From assembly GCA_947650365.1 (NCBI GenBank), contig CANTAL010000003.1, positions 1,550,001-1,614,000 of the forward strand: a stretch of 64,000 nt of DNA. Direction: 5' to 3'. A program made the translations under genes and the position numbers. The notes under the pieces are model-generated. The model worked only from the letters and a program-made list of their open reading frames with translations, was not told the origin of the DNA and searched no databases. This DNA comes from Chamaelirium japonicum (lineage: Eukaryota > Streptophyta > Magnoliopsida > Liliales > Melanthiaceae). Positions 27,708 to 42,000 of this stretch are shown here, one piece after another. Position 1 is the first letter of the stretch. Every line of letters begins with the position of its first letter.

Positions 27708-29812
27708 AATGAATTAGAATGGATCGTACGAATAAATTAGAATTGATCGTACGAATGAATTAGAATGGATACATTCGTGCAAATGAATTAGAATGGATCG
27801 GACGAATGAATTAGAATGGATCGTACGAATGAATTAGAATGGTTACATTCGTGCGAATGAATTAGAATGGATCGTACGAATGGATTAGAATGGATCGTAT
27901 GAATGAATTAGAATGGATCGTACAAATGAATTAGAAAGGTTACATTTGTGAGAATGAATTAGAATGGATCGTACGAAAGGATTAGAATGGATCGTACGAA
28001 TGGATTAGAATGGATCGTGCGAATGAATTAGAATGAATCGTACGAATGCATTAGAATGGATACATTCGTGCGAATGAATTAGAATGGATCGTACGAATGA
28101 ATTAGAATGGATACATTCGTGCGAATGAAATAGAATGGATCATAGGAATGAATTAGAATGGATCATACAAATGAATTAGAATGTTTACATTCGTGCGAAT
28201 GAATTAGAATGGATCGTACGAATGGATTAGAATGGATCGTGCGAATGGATTAGAATGGATCGTACAAATGAATTAGAATGGATCGTACAAATAAATTAGA
28301 AAGGTTACATTTGTGAGAATGAATTAGAATGGATCGTACGAATGGATTAGAATGGATCGTACGAATGGATTAGAATGGATCCTACGAATGAATTAGAATG
28401 GATCATACAAATGGATTATAAAGGTTACATTTGTGAGAATGAATTAGAATGGATCGTACGAATGAATTAGAATGGATCGTACGAATGGATTAGAATGGAT
28501 CGTACGAATAAATTAGAATGGATCGTACAAATGAATTAGAAAGGTTACATTTGTGAGAATAAATTAGAATGGATCGTACGAATGAATCAGAATGGATCGT
28601 AGGAATGAATTAGAATGGATCGTACGAATGAATTAGAATGGTTACATTCGTGCGAATGAATTAGAATGGATCGTACGAATGGATTAGAATGGATCGTACG
28701 AATGAATTTGAATGGATCGTACGAATGGATTAGAATGGATCGTACGAATGGATTAGAATGGATCGTATGAATGGATTAGAACATTCGTGCGAATGAATTA
28801 GAATGGATCGTAGGAATGAATTAGAATGGATCGTACGAATGAATTAGAATGATTACATTCGTGCGAATGAATTAGAATGGATCGTACGAATGGATTAGAA
28901 TGGATCGTACGAATGGATTAGAATGGATCGTACGAATAAATTAGAATGGATTGTACGAATGAATTAGAATGGATACATTCGTACGAATGAATTAGAATGG
29001 ATCGTACGAATGAATTAGAATGGATCATAGGAATGAATTAGAATGGATCATGCAAATGAATTAGAATGGATCGTGCGAATGAATTAGAATGAATCGTACG
29101 AATGAATTAGAATGGATACATTCGAGCGAATGAATTAGAATGGATCGGACGAATGAATTAGAATAGATAGTACGAATGAATTAGAATGGATCGTGCGAAT
29201 GAATTAGAATAAATCGTACGAATGCATTAGAATGGATACATTTGTGCGAATGAATTAGAATGGATCGTACGAATGAATTAGAATGGATCGTGCGAATGAA
29301 TTAGAATGGATCGTATGAATGAATTAGAATGGATCATGCGAATGAATTAGAATGGATCGTACAAATGAATTAGAATGGATACATACAAATGAATTAGAAA
29401 GGTTACATTCGTGAGAATAAATTAGAATGGATCCTACGAATGAATTAGAATGGACCGTACGAATGAATTAGAATGCATATATTCGAGCGAACGAATTAGA
29501 ATGGATTGTACGAATGAATTAGAATGGATCATAGGAATGAATTAGAATGGATCATGCGAATGAATTAGAATGGATCGTACGAATGAATTAGAATGGATCG
29601 CACGAATGAATTAGAATGGATTGTACAAATGAATTAGAATGGACCGTGCGAGATCCATTCTAATTCATTCCTATGATCCATTCTAATTCATTCGTATGAT
29701 CCATTCTAATTCATTCGCTCGAATGTATCTATTCTAATTCATTCGTACGATCCATTCTAATTCGTTCATACGATCAATTCTAATTTGTTCGTACGATCCA
29801 TTCTAATTCATT

Positions 29813-29890
29813 CGTACGATTCATTCTAATTCATTCGTACGATCCATTCTAATGCATTCGTACGATTCATTCTAATTCATTCGCACGATC
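29813..29890 (+). repeat. Switch cassette, strand-B half only
   Basis: The B half (GATTC unit, AATGCATTCG unit, CGCACGATCC unit) stands here inside a B block with no strand-A half before it. Confidence 0.65.
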
Positions 29891-31200
29891 CATTCTAATT
29901 CATTCATACGATCCATTCTTATTCACTCATACGATCCACTCTAATTCATTCACACAATCCATTCTAATTCATTCGTACGATCCATTCTAATTCATTCGTA
30001 TGATCCATTCTAACTCATTCGGTGGATCCATTCTAATTCATTCGTACGATCCATTCTAATTCATTCGCACGATCCATTCTAATTCATTCGTACGATCCAT
30101 TCTAATTCATTCTTACGATCCATTCTTATTCATTCATACGATCCATTCTAATTCATTCGTACGATCCATTCTAATTCATTCGCACGATCTATTCTAATTC
30201 ATTCGTACGATACATTCTAATTCATTCCTACGATCCATTCAAATTCATTCGCACAAACGTATCGTACGAATGTATTAGAATGGATCATACAAATAAATTA
30301 GAAAGGTTACATTCGTGAGAATGAATTAGAATGGATCGTACGAATGAATTAGAATGGATCATGTGAATGAATTTGAATGGATCGTACGAATGAATTAGAA
30401 TGGATCGAACGAATGAATTAGAATGGATACATTCGAGCGAATTAATTAGAATAGATCGTAGGAATGAATTAGAATAGATCATACGAATGAATTAGAATGG
30501 ATTGTACGAATGAATTAGAATGGATCGTACGAATGAATTAGAATGGATCGTGCGAATGAATTAGAATGGATACATTCGAGCGAAAGAATTAGAATAGATT
30601 GTAGGAATGAATTAGAATGGATCATACGAATGAATTAGAATGGATCGTGCGAATGAATTAGAATGGATTGTACGAATGAATTAGAATGGATACATTCGTA
30701 CGACTGAATTATAATGGATCGTACGAATGAATTAGAATGGTTACATTCGTGCAAACGAATTAGAATGGATCGTACGAATAAATTAGAATGGTTACATTCG
30801 TGAGAATGAATTAGAATGGATTGTACGAATAAATTAGAATGGATCGTGCGAATGAATTAGAATGGATTGTACGAATGAATTAGAATGGATCGGACGAATC
30901 AATTAGAATGGATCGTACGAATGAATTAGAATGGATCGTGCGAATGAATTAGAATGAATCGTACGAATGCATTAGAATGGATCATACAAATGAATTAGAA
31001 AGGTTACAATCGTGAGAATGAATTAGAAAGGATCGTGCAAATGAATTAGAATTGATCATACGAATGGATTAAAATGGATCGTACGAATAAATTAGAATAG
31101 ATCGTGCGAATGAATTAGAATGGGTCATACGAACGAATTAGAATGGATCGTACGAACGAATTAGAATGGATCGTATGAACAAATTAGAATGGATCGTACA

Positions 31201-31325
31201 AATGAATTAGAATGGATACATTCGAGCGAATGAATTAGAATGGATCGTACGAATGAATTAGAATGGATCATAGGAATGAATTAGAATAGATCGTGCAAAT
31301 GAATTAGAATGGATACATTCGTACG
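31201..31325 (-). repeat. 125-bp composite module, inverted
   Basis: Full reverse-complement order. The last 28-mer ends CATTCGTACG instead of CATTCGTGCG. Confidence 0.75.
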
Positions 31326-31840
31326 AATGAATTAGAATGGATCGTAGGAATGAATTAGAATGGATCATACGAATGAATTAGAATGGTTACATTCGTGCGA
31401 ATGAATTAGAATGGATTGTACGAATGAATTAGAATAGATTGTGCGAATGAATTAGAATGGATCGTACGAATGAATTAGAATGGATCGTACGAATGAATTA
31501 AAATGGATCGTGCGAATGAATTAGAATGGATCGTACGAATGAATTAGAATGGATACATTTGTGCGAATGAGTTAGAATGGATCATACGAATGAATTAGAA
31601 TGGATCGTACGAATGAACTAGAATGGATCATACGAATGAATTAGAATGGATCGTGCGAATGAATTAGAATGGATTATATGAATGAATTAGAATGGATACA
31701 TTCGAGCGAATGAATTAGAATAGATCGTAGGAATGAATTAGAATGGATCATATGAATGAATTAGAATGAATCGTGCGAATGAATTAGAATGGATTGTACG
31801 AATGAATTAGAATGGATACATTCGTGCGAATGAATTAGAA

Positions 31841-31947
31841 TGGATCGGACGAATGAATTATAATGGATCGTACGATTCATTCTAATTCATTCGTACGATC
31901 CATTCTAATGCATTCGTACGATTCATTCTAATTCATTCGCACGATCC
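31841..31947. repeat. Switch cassette, copy 4
   Basis: Carries GATCGGACG, the switch at 31871 and the AATGCATTCG unit. Confidence 0.75.
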
Positions 31948-32992
31948 ATTCTAATTCATTCGTACGTTCCATTCTTATTCATTCATACGATCCATTCTAA
32001 TTCATTCACACAATCCATTCTATTGCATTCGTACGATCCATTCTAATTCATTCGCACAATCCATTCTAATTCATTCTCACAAATGTATCCATTCTAATTC
32101 ATTCGTACAATCCATTCTAATTCATTCGCACGATCCATTCTAATTCATTCGTATGATCCATTCTAATTCATTCCTACGATCTATTCTAATTCATTCGCTC
32201 GGATGTATCCATTCTAATTCATTCGTACAATCCATTCTAATTCATTCGCACGGTCCATTCTAATTCATTTGTATGATCCATTCTAATTCATTCCTATGAT
32301 CTATTCTAATTCATTCGCTCGAATGTATCCATTCTAATTCATTCGTGCGAATAAATTAGAATGGTTACATTCGTGCGAATGAATTAGAATGGATCGTACG
32401 AATGAATTAGAATGGATCGTGCGAATGAATTAGAATTGATCATACGATTGAATTAAAATGGATTGTACGAATGAATTAGAATGGATACATTTGTGCGAAT
32501 GAATTAGAATAGATCGTGCGAATGAATTAGAATGGATTGTACGAATGAATTAGAATGATCCATTCTAATCCATTCGCATGATCCATTCTAATTCATTCGT
32601 ATGATACATTCGAGCGATCCATTCTAATTCATTTGTACGATCCATTCTAATTCATTCGTATGATCCATTCTAATTCATTCGTACAATCCATTCTAATTCA
32701 TTCACACGATCCATTCTAATTCATTCGTTCGATCCATTCTAATTCATTCTTATGATCCATTCTAATTCATTCGTACGATCCATTCTAATTCATTCGCACA
32801 ATCCGTTCTAATTCATTCGCACGAATGTATCCATTCTAATTCATTCATACGATCCATTCTAATTCATTCGTACGATCCATTCTAATTCATTCGCATGATC
32901 CATTCGTACAATCCAATCTAATCCATTCGTACGATCCATTCTAATTCATTCGTATGATCCATTCTAATTCATTCGCTCCATTCTAATTCATT

Positions 32993-35202
32993 CGAGCGAA
33001 TGAATTAGAATAGATCGTAGGAATGAATTAGAATGGATCATGCGAATGAATTAGAATGGATCGTACGAATGAATTAGAATGGATACATTCATGCGAATGA
33101 ATTAGAATGGATCGTGCGAATGAATTAGAATGGATCGTACGAATAAATTAGAACGGATCATACGAATGAATTAGAATGGATCGTGCGAATGAATTAGAAT
33201 GGATTGTACGAATGAATTAGAATGGATCGTACGAATGAATTAGAATGGATCATACAAATGAATTAGAATGGATCGCTCGAATGTATCCATTCTAATTCAT
33301 TCGTACGATCTATTCTAATTCATTCGCATGATCCATTCTAATTCATTCGCATGATCCATTCAAATTCATTCGTACGATGCAATCTAATTCATTCGCACAA
33401 TTGTATCTATTCTAATTCATTCGTACAATGCGTTCTAATCCATTCGTACGATCCATTCTAATCCATTCGTAAGATCCATTCTAATCCATTCGTACGATCC
33501 ATTCTAATTCATTTGCTCAAATGTATCCATTCTAATTCATTCGTACGATCCATTCTAATTCGTTCATACGATCCATTCTAATTCATTCGTACGATCCATT
33601 CTAATTCATTCTCACAAATGTATCCATTCTAATTCATTCGCAGGATCCATTCTAATTCATTCGTACGATCCATTCTAATTCATTCGCACGAATATATCCA
33701 TTCTAATTCATTTGTACGATCCATTCTAATTCATTCATTCGATCCATTCTAATTCACGCGGACGATCCATTCTAATTCATTCGCATGAATGTATCCATTC
33801 TAATTTATTCATACGATCCAGTCTAATTCATTCGTACGATCCATTCTAATTCATTCGCACGAATATATCCATTCTAATTCATTCGTACGATCCTTTCTAA
33901 TTCATTCGCACGATCCATTCTAATTCTTTCATATGATCCATTCTAATTCATTCGCACGAATGTATCCATTCTAATTCATTCGTACAATCCATTCTAATTC
34001 ATTCGCATGATCCATTCTATTTATTCGTATAATCCATTCTAATTCATTCCTACGATCCATTCTAATTCATTCGCATGAATGTATCCATTCTAATTTATTC
34101 GTATGATCTAGTCTAATTCATTTGTACGATCCATTCTAATTCACTCGCACGAATATATCCATTCTAATCCATTCGTACGATCCATTCTAATCCATTCGTA
34201 CGATCCATTCTAATTCATTCGTACGATCCATTCAAATTCATTCGCAAGATCCATTCTAATTCATTTGTACGATCCATTCTAATTCATTCTCACGAATGTA
34301 ACCTTTCTAATTCATTTGTATGATCCATTCTAATTCATTCGTACGATCCATTCTAATCCATTCGTACGATCCATTCTAATCCATTCGTACGATCCATTCT
34401 AATTCATTCTCACAAATGTAACCTTTCTAATTCATTTGCACGATTCATTCTAATTCATTCATACGATCCATTCTAGTCCATTCGTACGATCCATTCTAAT
34501 TCATTCGTACCATCCATTCTAATTTATTCCTACGATCTATTCTAATTCATTCGCTCGAATGTATCCATTTTAATTCATTCGTTCGATCCATTCTAATTCA
34601 TTCGCACGATCCATTCTAATTCATTCGTATGATCCATTCTAATTCGTTCCTACGATCAATTCTAATTCATTCGCTCGAATGTATCCATTCTAATTCATTC
34701 GTTCGATCCATTCTAATTCATTAGTACGATCTATTCAAATTCATTCGCATGATCCATTCTAATTCATTCGTACGATCCATTCTAATTCATTCGCACGATC
34801 CATTCTAATTCATTCGTATTATCCATTCTAATTCATTCCTACGATCTATTGTTATTCATTCGCATGATCCATTCAAATTCATTCGTTCGATCCACTCTAA
34901 TTCATTCGTACAATCCATTCAAATTCATTCGCATGATCCATTCTAATTCATTCGTACGATCCATTCTAATTCATTCGTACGATTGTATCCATTCTAATTC
35001 ATTTGCACGATCTATTCTAATTCATTCGCACAAATGTATCCATTCTAATTCATTCGTACAATCCATTCTAATTCATTCGTATGATCAATTCTAATTCATT
35101 CGCACGATCCATTCTAATTCATTCGTACGATCCATTCTAATTCATTTGCACGAATGTAACCATTCTAATTCATTCGTACGATCCATTCTAATTCATTCCT
35201 AC
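32993..35202. repeat. Local repeat family copy G1
   Basis: It begins CGAGCGAATGAATTAG on strand A (32993-33274) and continues on strand B. CGAGCGA at 32993 recurs at 35791, and GATCGCTCG at 33271 recurs at 36069 (both offset 2798). The related GATCGGTCG lies at 37267. GAATATATCC at 34151 pairs with 38170 in copy G3 (offset 4019). The last 490 bp (34715-35202) is a separate duplicated piece, described on its own. Confidence 0.75.
34715..35202 (+). repeat. Duplicated piece F1
   Basis: Strand-B sequence starting TTAGTACGATC (34721) and ending CCTACGAATTAG (35201) recurs at 50548-51080 with offsets of 15832 and 15878, so F2 is about 45 bp (two units) longer. It includes a linker GTACGATTGTATCC and a GTATTATCC unit found in both copies. 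In both places the sequence that follows is the start of an E block on strand A. Confidence 0.8.
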
Positions 35203-35565
35203 GAATTAGAATGGATCATATGAACGAATTAGAATGGATCGTACGAATGGATTAGAATGGAACATGCGAATGAATTAGAATGGATCATGCGAATGAATTA
35301 GAATGGATTGTACGAATGAATTAGAATGGATACATTTGTGCGAATGAAATAGAATGGATCGAATGAATAAATTAGAATGGATACATTCGTGCGAATGAAT
35401 TAGAATGGATCGAACGAATGAATTAGAATGGATACATTCATGCAAATGAATTAGAATGGATCGTACGAATGAATTATAATGGATCGTACGAATGAATTAG
35501 AATGGATACATTCATGCGAATGAATTAGAATTGATCGTGCGAATAAATTAGAATGGATCAATCGT
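35203..35565 (-). repeat. Truncated E-block copy E0
   Basis: This strand-A piece has the same order of unit variants as the starts of E1 (39002) and E2 (51081), and shares their GTGCGAATAAATTAG segment. At 35554-35562 it reads ATCGTACG and then ATCCATTC, where E1 reads ATCGTACG and then AATAAATT. The copy thus leaves strand A exactly after CGTACG and continues on strand B. Confidence 0.75.
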
Positions 35566-36952
35566 ACGATCCATTCTAATTTATTCGCACAATCCGTTCT
35601 AATTCATTCGCACAATCCATTCTAATTCATTCGCACGAATGTATCCATTCTAATTCATTCATACGATCCATTCTAATTCATTCGTATGATCCATTCTAAT
35701 TCATTCGCATGATCCATTCGTACGACGATCCTATCTAATCCATTCGTACGATCCATTCTAATTCATTCGAATGATCCATTCTAATTCATTCGAGCGAATG
35801 AATTAAAATAGATCGTAGGAATGAATTAGAATGGATCGTGCGAATGAATTAGAATGGATCGTACGAATGAATTAGAATAGATACATTCGTGCGAATGAAT
35901 TATAATGGATCGTGCGAATGAATTAGAATGGATCGTACGAATAAATTAGAACGGATCATACGAATGAATTAGAATGGATCGTGCGAATGAATTAGAATGG
36001 ATTGTACGAATGAATTAGAATGGATCGTACGAATGAATTAGAATGGATCGTACAAATGAATTAGAATGGATCGCTCGAATGTATCCATTTTAATTCATTC
36101 GTACGATCTATTCTAATTCATTCGCATGATCCATTCTAATTCATTCGCATGATCCATTCAAATTCATTCGTACGATGCAATCTAATTCATTCGCACAAAT
36201 GTATCTATTCTAATTTATTCGTACAATGCGTTCTAATCCATTCGTACGATCCATTCTAATCCATTCGTACGATTCATTCTAATCCATTCGTACGATCCAT
36301 TCTAATTCATTTGCTCGAATGTATCCATTCTAATTCATTCGTACGATCCATTCTAATTCGTTCATACGATCCATTCTAATTCATTCGTACGATCCATTCT
36401 AATTCATTCTCACAAATGTATCCATTCTAATTCATTCGTATAATCCATTCTAATTCATTCGCACGATCCATTCTAATTCATTCGCACGAATATATCCATT
36501 CTAATTCATTCATACGATCCATTCTTATTCATTCGTACGATCCATTCTAATTCATTCGCACGATCCATTCTAATTCATTCGTACGATCCATTCTTATTCA
36601 TTCGTACGATCCATTCTAATTCATTCGTACAATCAATTCTAATTCATTCACACGATCCATTCTAATTCATTCGTACGATCCATTCTAATTCATTCGTATG
36701 ATCCATTCTAATTCATTCGTACGATCCATTCTAATTCATTCGCACAATCCATTCTAATTCATTCGCACAATCCATTCTAATTCATTTGCACGAATGTATC
36801 CATTCTAATTCATTCGTTCGATCCATTCTAATTCATTCGTACGATCCATTCTAATTCATTCGCATGATCCATTCGTACGATCCATTCTAATCCATTCGTA
36901 CGATCCATTCTAATTCAATCGTATGATCCATTCTAATTCATTCGAGCGAAAG
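35566..36952. repeat. Local repeat family copy G2, with short B lead-in
   Basis: B 35566-35792 is followed by A 35793-36072 and B 36073-36952. The A part repeats 32993-33274 (offset 2798). The distance to the next CGAGCGA (36953) is 1162 bp, so G2 is a shortened copy of the 2-2.8 kb family. Confidence 0.75.
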
Positions 36953-39001
36953 AATTAGAATAGATCGTAGGAATGAATTAGAATGGATCGTGCGAAGGAA
37001 TTAGAATGGATCGTACGAATGAATTAGATTGGATACATTCGTGCGAATGAATTAGAATGGATTGTGCGAATAAATTAGAACGGATTGTACGAATGACTTA
37101 GAATGGATCATGCGAATGAATTAGAATGGATCGTACGAATGAATTAGAATGGATCATATGAATGAATTAGAATGGATCGTGCGAATGAATTAGAATGGAT
37201 TGTACGAATGAATTAGATTGGATCGTACGAATGAATTAGAATGGATCGTACAAATGAATTAAAATCGATCGGTCGAATGTATCATTTCTAATTCATTCGT
37301 ACGATCTATTCTAATTGATTCGCATGATCCATTCTAATTCATTCGTACGATCCATTCTAATTCATTCGTCCGATCCATTCAAATTCATTCGTACGATGCA
37401 ATCTAATTCATTCGCACAAATCTATCTATTCTAATTCATTCGTATAATACGTTCTAATCCATTCGTACGATCCATTCTAAAGCATTCATACGATCCATTC
37501 TAATCCATTCGTACGATCCATTCTTATTCATTCGCTCGAATGTATCCATTCTAATTCAATCGCACGATCCATTCTAATTCGTTCATACGATCCATTCTAA
37601 TTCATTCGTATGATCAATTCTAATTCATTCTCACAAATGTATCCATTCTAATTCATTCATATGATCCATTCTAATTCATTCGTATGATCCATTCTAATTC
37701 ATTCGCACGAATGTATCTATTCTAATTCATTTGCACGATCCATTCTAATTCATTCATTCGATCCATTCTAATTCATTCGTACGATCCATTCTAATTCATT
37801 CGCACGAATGTATCCATTCTAATTTATTCGTACGATCCATTCTAATTCATTCGTACGATCCATTCTAATTCATTCGCACGAATATATCCATTCTAATTCA
37901 TTCATATGATCCTTTCTAATTCATTCGCACGATCTATTCTAATTCTTTCATATGATCCATTCTAATTCATTCGCATGAATGTATCCATTCTAATTCATTC
38001 CTACAATCCATTCTAATTCATTCGCACGATCCATTCTATTTATTCGTATGATCCATTCTAATTCATTCCTACGATCCATTTTAATTCATTCGCACGAATG
38101 TATCCATTCTAATTTATTCGTACGATCCAGTCTAACTCATTCGAACGATCCATTCTAATTCATTCGCACGAATATATCCATTCTAATCCATTCGTACGAT
38201 CCATTCTAATCCATTCGTACGATCCATTCTAATCCATTCGTACGATCAATTCTAATTCATTCGCATTATCCATTCTAATTCATTCGTACGATCCATTCAA
38301 ATTCATTCGCATGATCCATTCTAATTCATTTGTACGATCCATTCTAATTCATTCTCACGAATGTAACCTTTCTAATTCATTCGTACGATCCATTCTAATC
38401 CATTCGTACGATCCATTCTAATTCATTCGTATGATCCATTCAAATTTTTTAGCATGATCCATTCTAATTCATTTGTACGATCCATTCTAATTCATTCTCA
38501 CAAAGGTAACCTTTCTAATTCATTCGTACGATCCATTCTAATCCATTCGTACGATCCATTCTAATTCATTCTCACAAATGTAACCTTTCTAATTCATTTG
38601 TATGATTCATTCTAATTCATTCGTACGATCCATTCTAATCCATTTGTATGATCTAATCCAATTCATTCGTACGATCCATTCTAATTCATTCCTACGATCA
38701 ATTCTAATTCATTCGCTCGAATGTATCCATTCTAATTCATTCGTTCGATCCATTCTAATTCATTCGCACGATCCATTCTAATTCATTCGTATGATCCATT
38801 CTAATTCATTCCTACGATCTATTCTAATTCATTCGCTCGAATGTATCCATGCTAATTCATTCGTTCGATCCATTCTAATTCATTCGTACGATCCATTCAA
38901 ATTCATTCGCATGATCCATTCTAATTCATTCGTACGATCCATTCTAATTCATTCGCACAATCCATTCTAATTCATTCGTATTATCCATTCTAATTTATTC
39001 G
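36953..39001. repeat. Local repeat family copy G3
   Basis: A 36954-37270 is followed by B 37271-39001. Order and spacing of variants follow G1 at offsets of about 3.96-4.02 kb. Where G1 goes on into F1 after GTATTATCC, G3 instead joins the start of E1 at about 39000. The copies are thus joined differently at the same unit. Confidence 0.75.
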
Positions 39002-42000
39002 AATTAGAATGGATCATACGAACGAATTAGAATGGATCATACGAATGGATTAGAATGGATCGTACGAATGAATTAGAATGGATCATGCGAATGAATTAGA
39101 ATGGATTATACGAATGAATTAGAATGGATACATTTGTGCGAATGAATTAGAATGGATCGAACGAATGAATTAGAATGGATACATTCGTGCGAATGAATTA
39201 GAATGGATCGTACGAATGAATTAGAATAGATCGTACGAATGAATTAGAATGGATACATTCGTGCGAATGAATTAGAATTGATCGTGCGAATAAATTAGAA
39301 TGGATCGATCGTACGAATAAATTAGAATGGATCGTGCGAATGAATTAGAATGGATCGTACGAATGAGGTAGAATGGATTGTACGAATGAATTAGAATGGA
39401 TCGAACAAATGAATTAGAATGGACACATTCGAGCGAAATAAATTAGAATGGATCATACGATCCATTCTAATTCATTCTCACAAATGTATCCATTCTAATT
39501 CATTCGTATGATCCATTCTAATTCATTCGCACGATCCATTCTAATTCATTCGCACGAATATATCCATTCTAATTCATTCGTACGATCCATTCTAATTCAT
39601 TCGTACGATCCATTCTAATTCATTCGCACGATCCATTCTAATTCATTCGTACGATCCATTAGAATGGATTCGTACGATCCATTCTTATTTATTCGTACGA
39701 TCCATTCTAATTCATTCGTACAATCCATTCTAATTCAGTCGTATGAATGTATCCATTCTAATTCATTCGCTCAAATGTATCCATTCTAATTCATTCGTAC
39801 AAATGTATCCATTCTAATTCATTCCTACGAATGAATTAGAATGGATCGTACGAATGGATTAGAATGGATCGTACGAATGAATTAGAATGGATCGTACAAT
39901 TGAATTAGAAAGGTTATATTTGTGAGAATGAATTAGAATGGATCGTACGAATGAATTGGAATGGATCATAGGAATGAATTAGAATGGATCGTGCGAATGA
40001 ATTAGAATGGATATATTCGTGCGAATGAATTAGAATGGATCGTGCGAATGAATTAGAATAGATCATACAAATGAATTAGAATGGATACATTTGTGAGAAT
40101 GAATTAGAATGGATCATACGAATGAATTAGAATGGATCATGTGAATGAATTTGAATGGATCGTACGAATGAATTAGAATTTATCGAACGAATGAATTAGA
40201 ATGGATACATTCGAGCGAATGAATTAGAATAGATCGTAGGAATGAATTAGAATGGATCGTGCGAATGAATTAGAATGAATCGTACGAATGAATTAGAATG
40301 GATCGTACGAATGAATTAGAATGGATACATTTGTGTGATGAATAAGAATGGAGCGTACGAATGAATTAGAATGGAGCGTACGAATGAACTAGAATGGATA
40401 CATTCATGCGAATGAATTAGAATGGATCATATGAAAGAATTAGAATGGATCGTGCGAATGAATTAGAATGAATCGTACGAATGCATTAGAATGGATACAT
40501 TCGTGCGAATGAATTAGAATGGATCGTACGAATGAATTAGAATGGATCGTGCGAATGAATTAGAATGGGAACGAATTAGAATGGATCGTACGAATTAATT
40601 AGAATGGATACATTCGAGCGAATGAATTAGAATGGATCGTACGAATGGATTAGAATGGATCATACGAATGGATTAGAATGGATCGTACGAATGGATTAGA
40701 ATGGATCCATTCGAGTGAATGAATTAGAATGGATCGTACGAATGCATTAGAATGGATCGTATGATTGAATTAGAATGGATTGTACGAATGAATTAGAATA
40801 GATCGTACGAATGGATTAGAATGGATCGGACGAATGAATTAGAATAGATTGTACGAATGGATTAGAATGGATCGGACGAATGAATTAGAATGGATTCATT
40901 CGCACGAATGAATTACAATGGATCGTACGAATGAATTTGAATGGATTGTACGAAAAAATTTGAATGGATCATAGGAATGAATTAGAATGGATCGTGCAAA
41001 TGAATTAGAATGGATACATTCGTGCGAATGAATTAGAATGGATCGTAGGAATGAATTAGAATGGATCGTACGAATGAATTAGAATGGATCGTGCGATGAA
41101 TTAGAATGGATCATACGAATGAATTAGAATAGATATATTTATGCGAATAAATTAGAATGGTTCGTACGAATGAATTAGATTGGATTGTGCGAATGAATTA
41201 GAATAGATCGTATGAATAAAATAGAATGGATCGTGCGAATGAATTAGAATAGATCATACAAATGAATTAGAATGGATCGTACGAATGAATTAGAATGGAT
41301 ACATTCGTGCGAATGAATTAGAATGGATCGGACGAATGAATTAGAATGGATCGTACAAATGAATTAGAATGGTTACATTCGTGCGAATGAATTAGAATGG
41401 ATTGTAATGGATCGGAGGAATGAATTAGAATGGATCGTACGAATGAATTAGAATGTATTGTGCGAATAAATTAGAATGGATCGTATGAATGAATAAGAAT
41501 GGATCGTGCGAATGAATTAGAATGGATCGTACGAATGAATTAGAAACATTCGTGCGAATGAATTAGAATGAATTAGATTGCATCGTACGATCCATTCTAA
41601 TCCATTCGTACGATCCATTCTTATTCATTCCTACGATCCATTCTAATTTATTCACAAGAATGTATCCATTCTAATTCATTCGTACAATCTATTCTAATTT
41701 ATTCGTATAAATGTATCAATTCTAATTCATTCGTATGATCCATTCCAATTCATTCGTACGATTCGTTCTAATTCATTTGTACGATTCGTTCTAATTCATT
41801 CGTACGATCCATTCTAATTCATTCGTACGATCCATTTTAATTCATTCGTACGATCCATTCTAATTCATTCGCACGAATATATCTATTCTAATTCATTTGC
41901 ACGATCTATTCTAATTCATTCCTATGATCCATTCTAATTCATTTGTATGATCCATTCTAATTCATTCGCTTGAATGTATCCATTCTAATTCATTCGTACG

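Larger units (their letters stand above)
25061..29330. repeat. Segmental duplication copy D1
   Basis: It matches 46655-50520. AATACATTTT at 25111 pairs with 46715 (offset 21604), CTCCATTCTT at 25421 with 47018 (21597), CACGATCCAG at 26463 with 47991 (21528), and GGATTAGAACATTCGTGC near 28773 with 49803 (about 21030). The offset falls stepwise, so small deletions or insertions of repeat units separate the copies. Orientation is B to 26513, A 26514-26760, B 26761-26838, A onward, with a 30-bp B insert at 27143-27172. Confidence 0.8.
29331..32992. repeat. Satellite, mixed-orientation region
   Basis: Orientation is A to 29650, B 29651-30262, A 30263-31870, B 31871-32347, A 32348-32555, B 32556-32992. 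It carries another GGTGGATC landmark (30014), one strand-A copy of the 125-bp composite (31201) and a switch cassette (31841-31947). A minus-strand open frame at 30285-30482 is pure repeat and not a gene. Confidence 0.85.

Noticed and set aside
30285..30482. 65-residue minus-strand reading frame (IHSNSFVRSILIHSYD repeats)
   Set aside because: It is a translation of the 23-bp unit; three units give a 23-residue peptide period. It stays open only where CTAATT became CAAATT or 28-mers shift the frame.
34849..35094. 81-residue plus-strand reading frame of the same peptide repeat
   Set aside because: Satellite read-through with PFKF where the usual TAA is lost; no start context and no domain.
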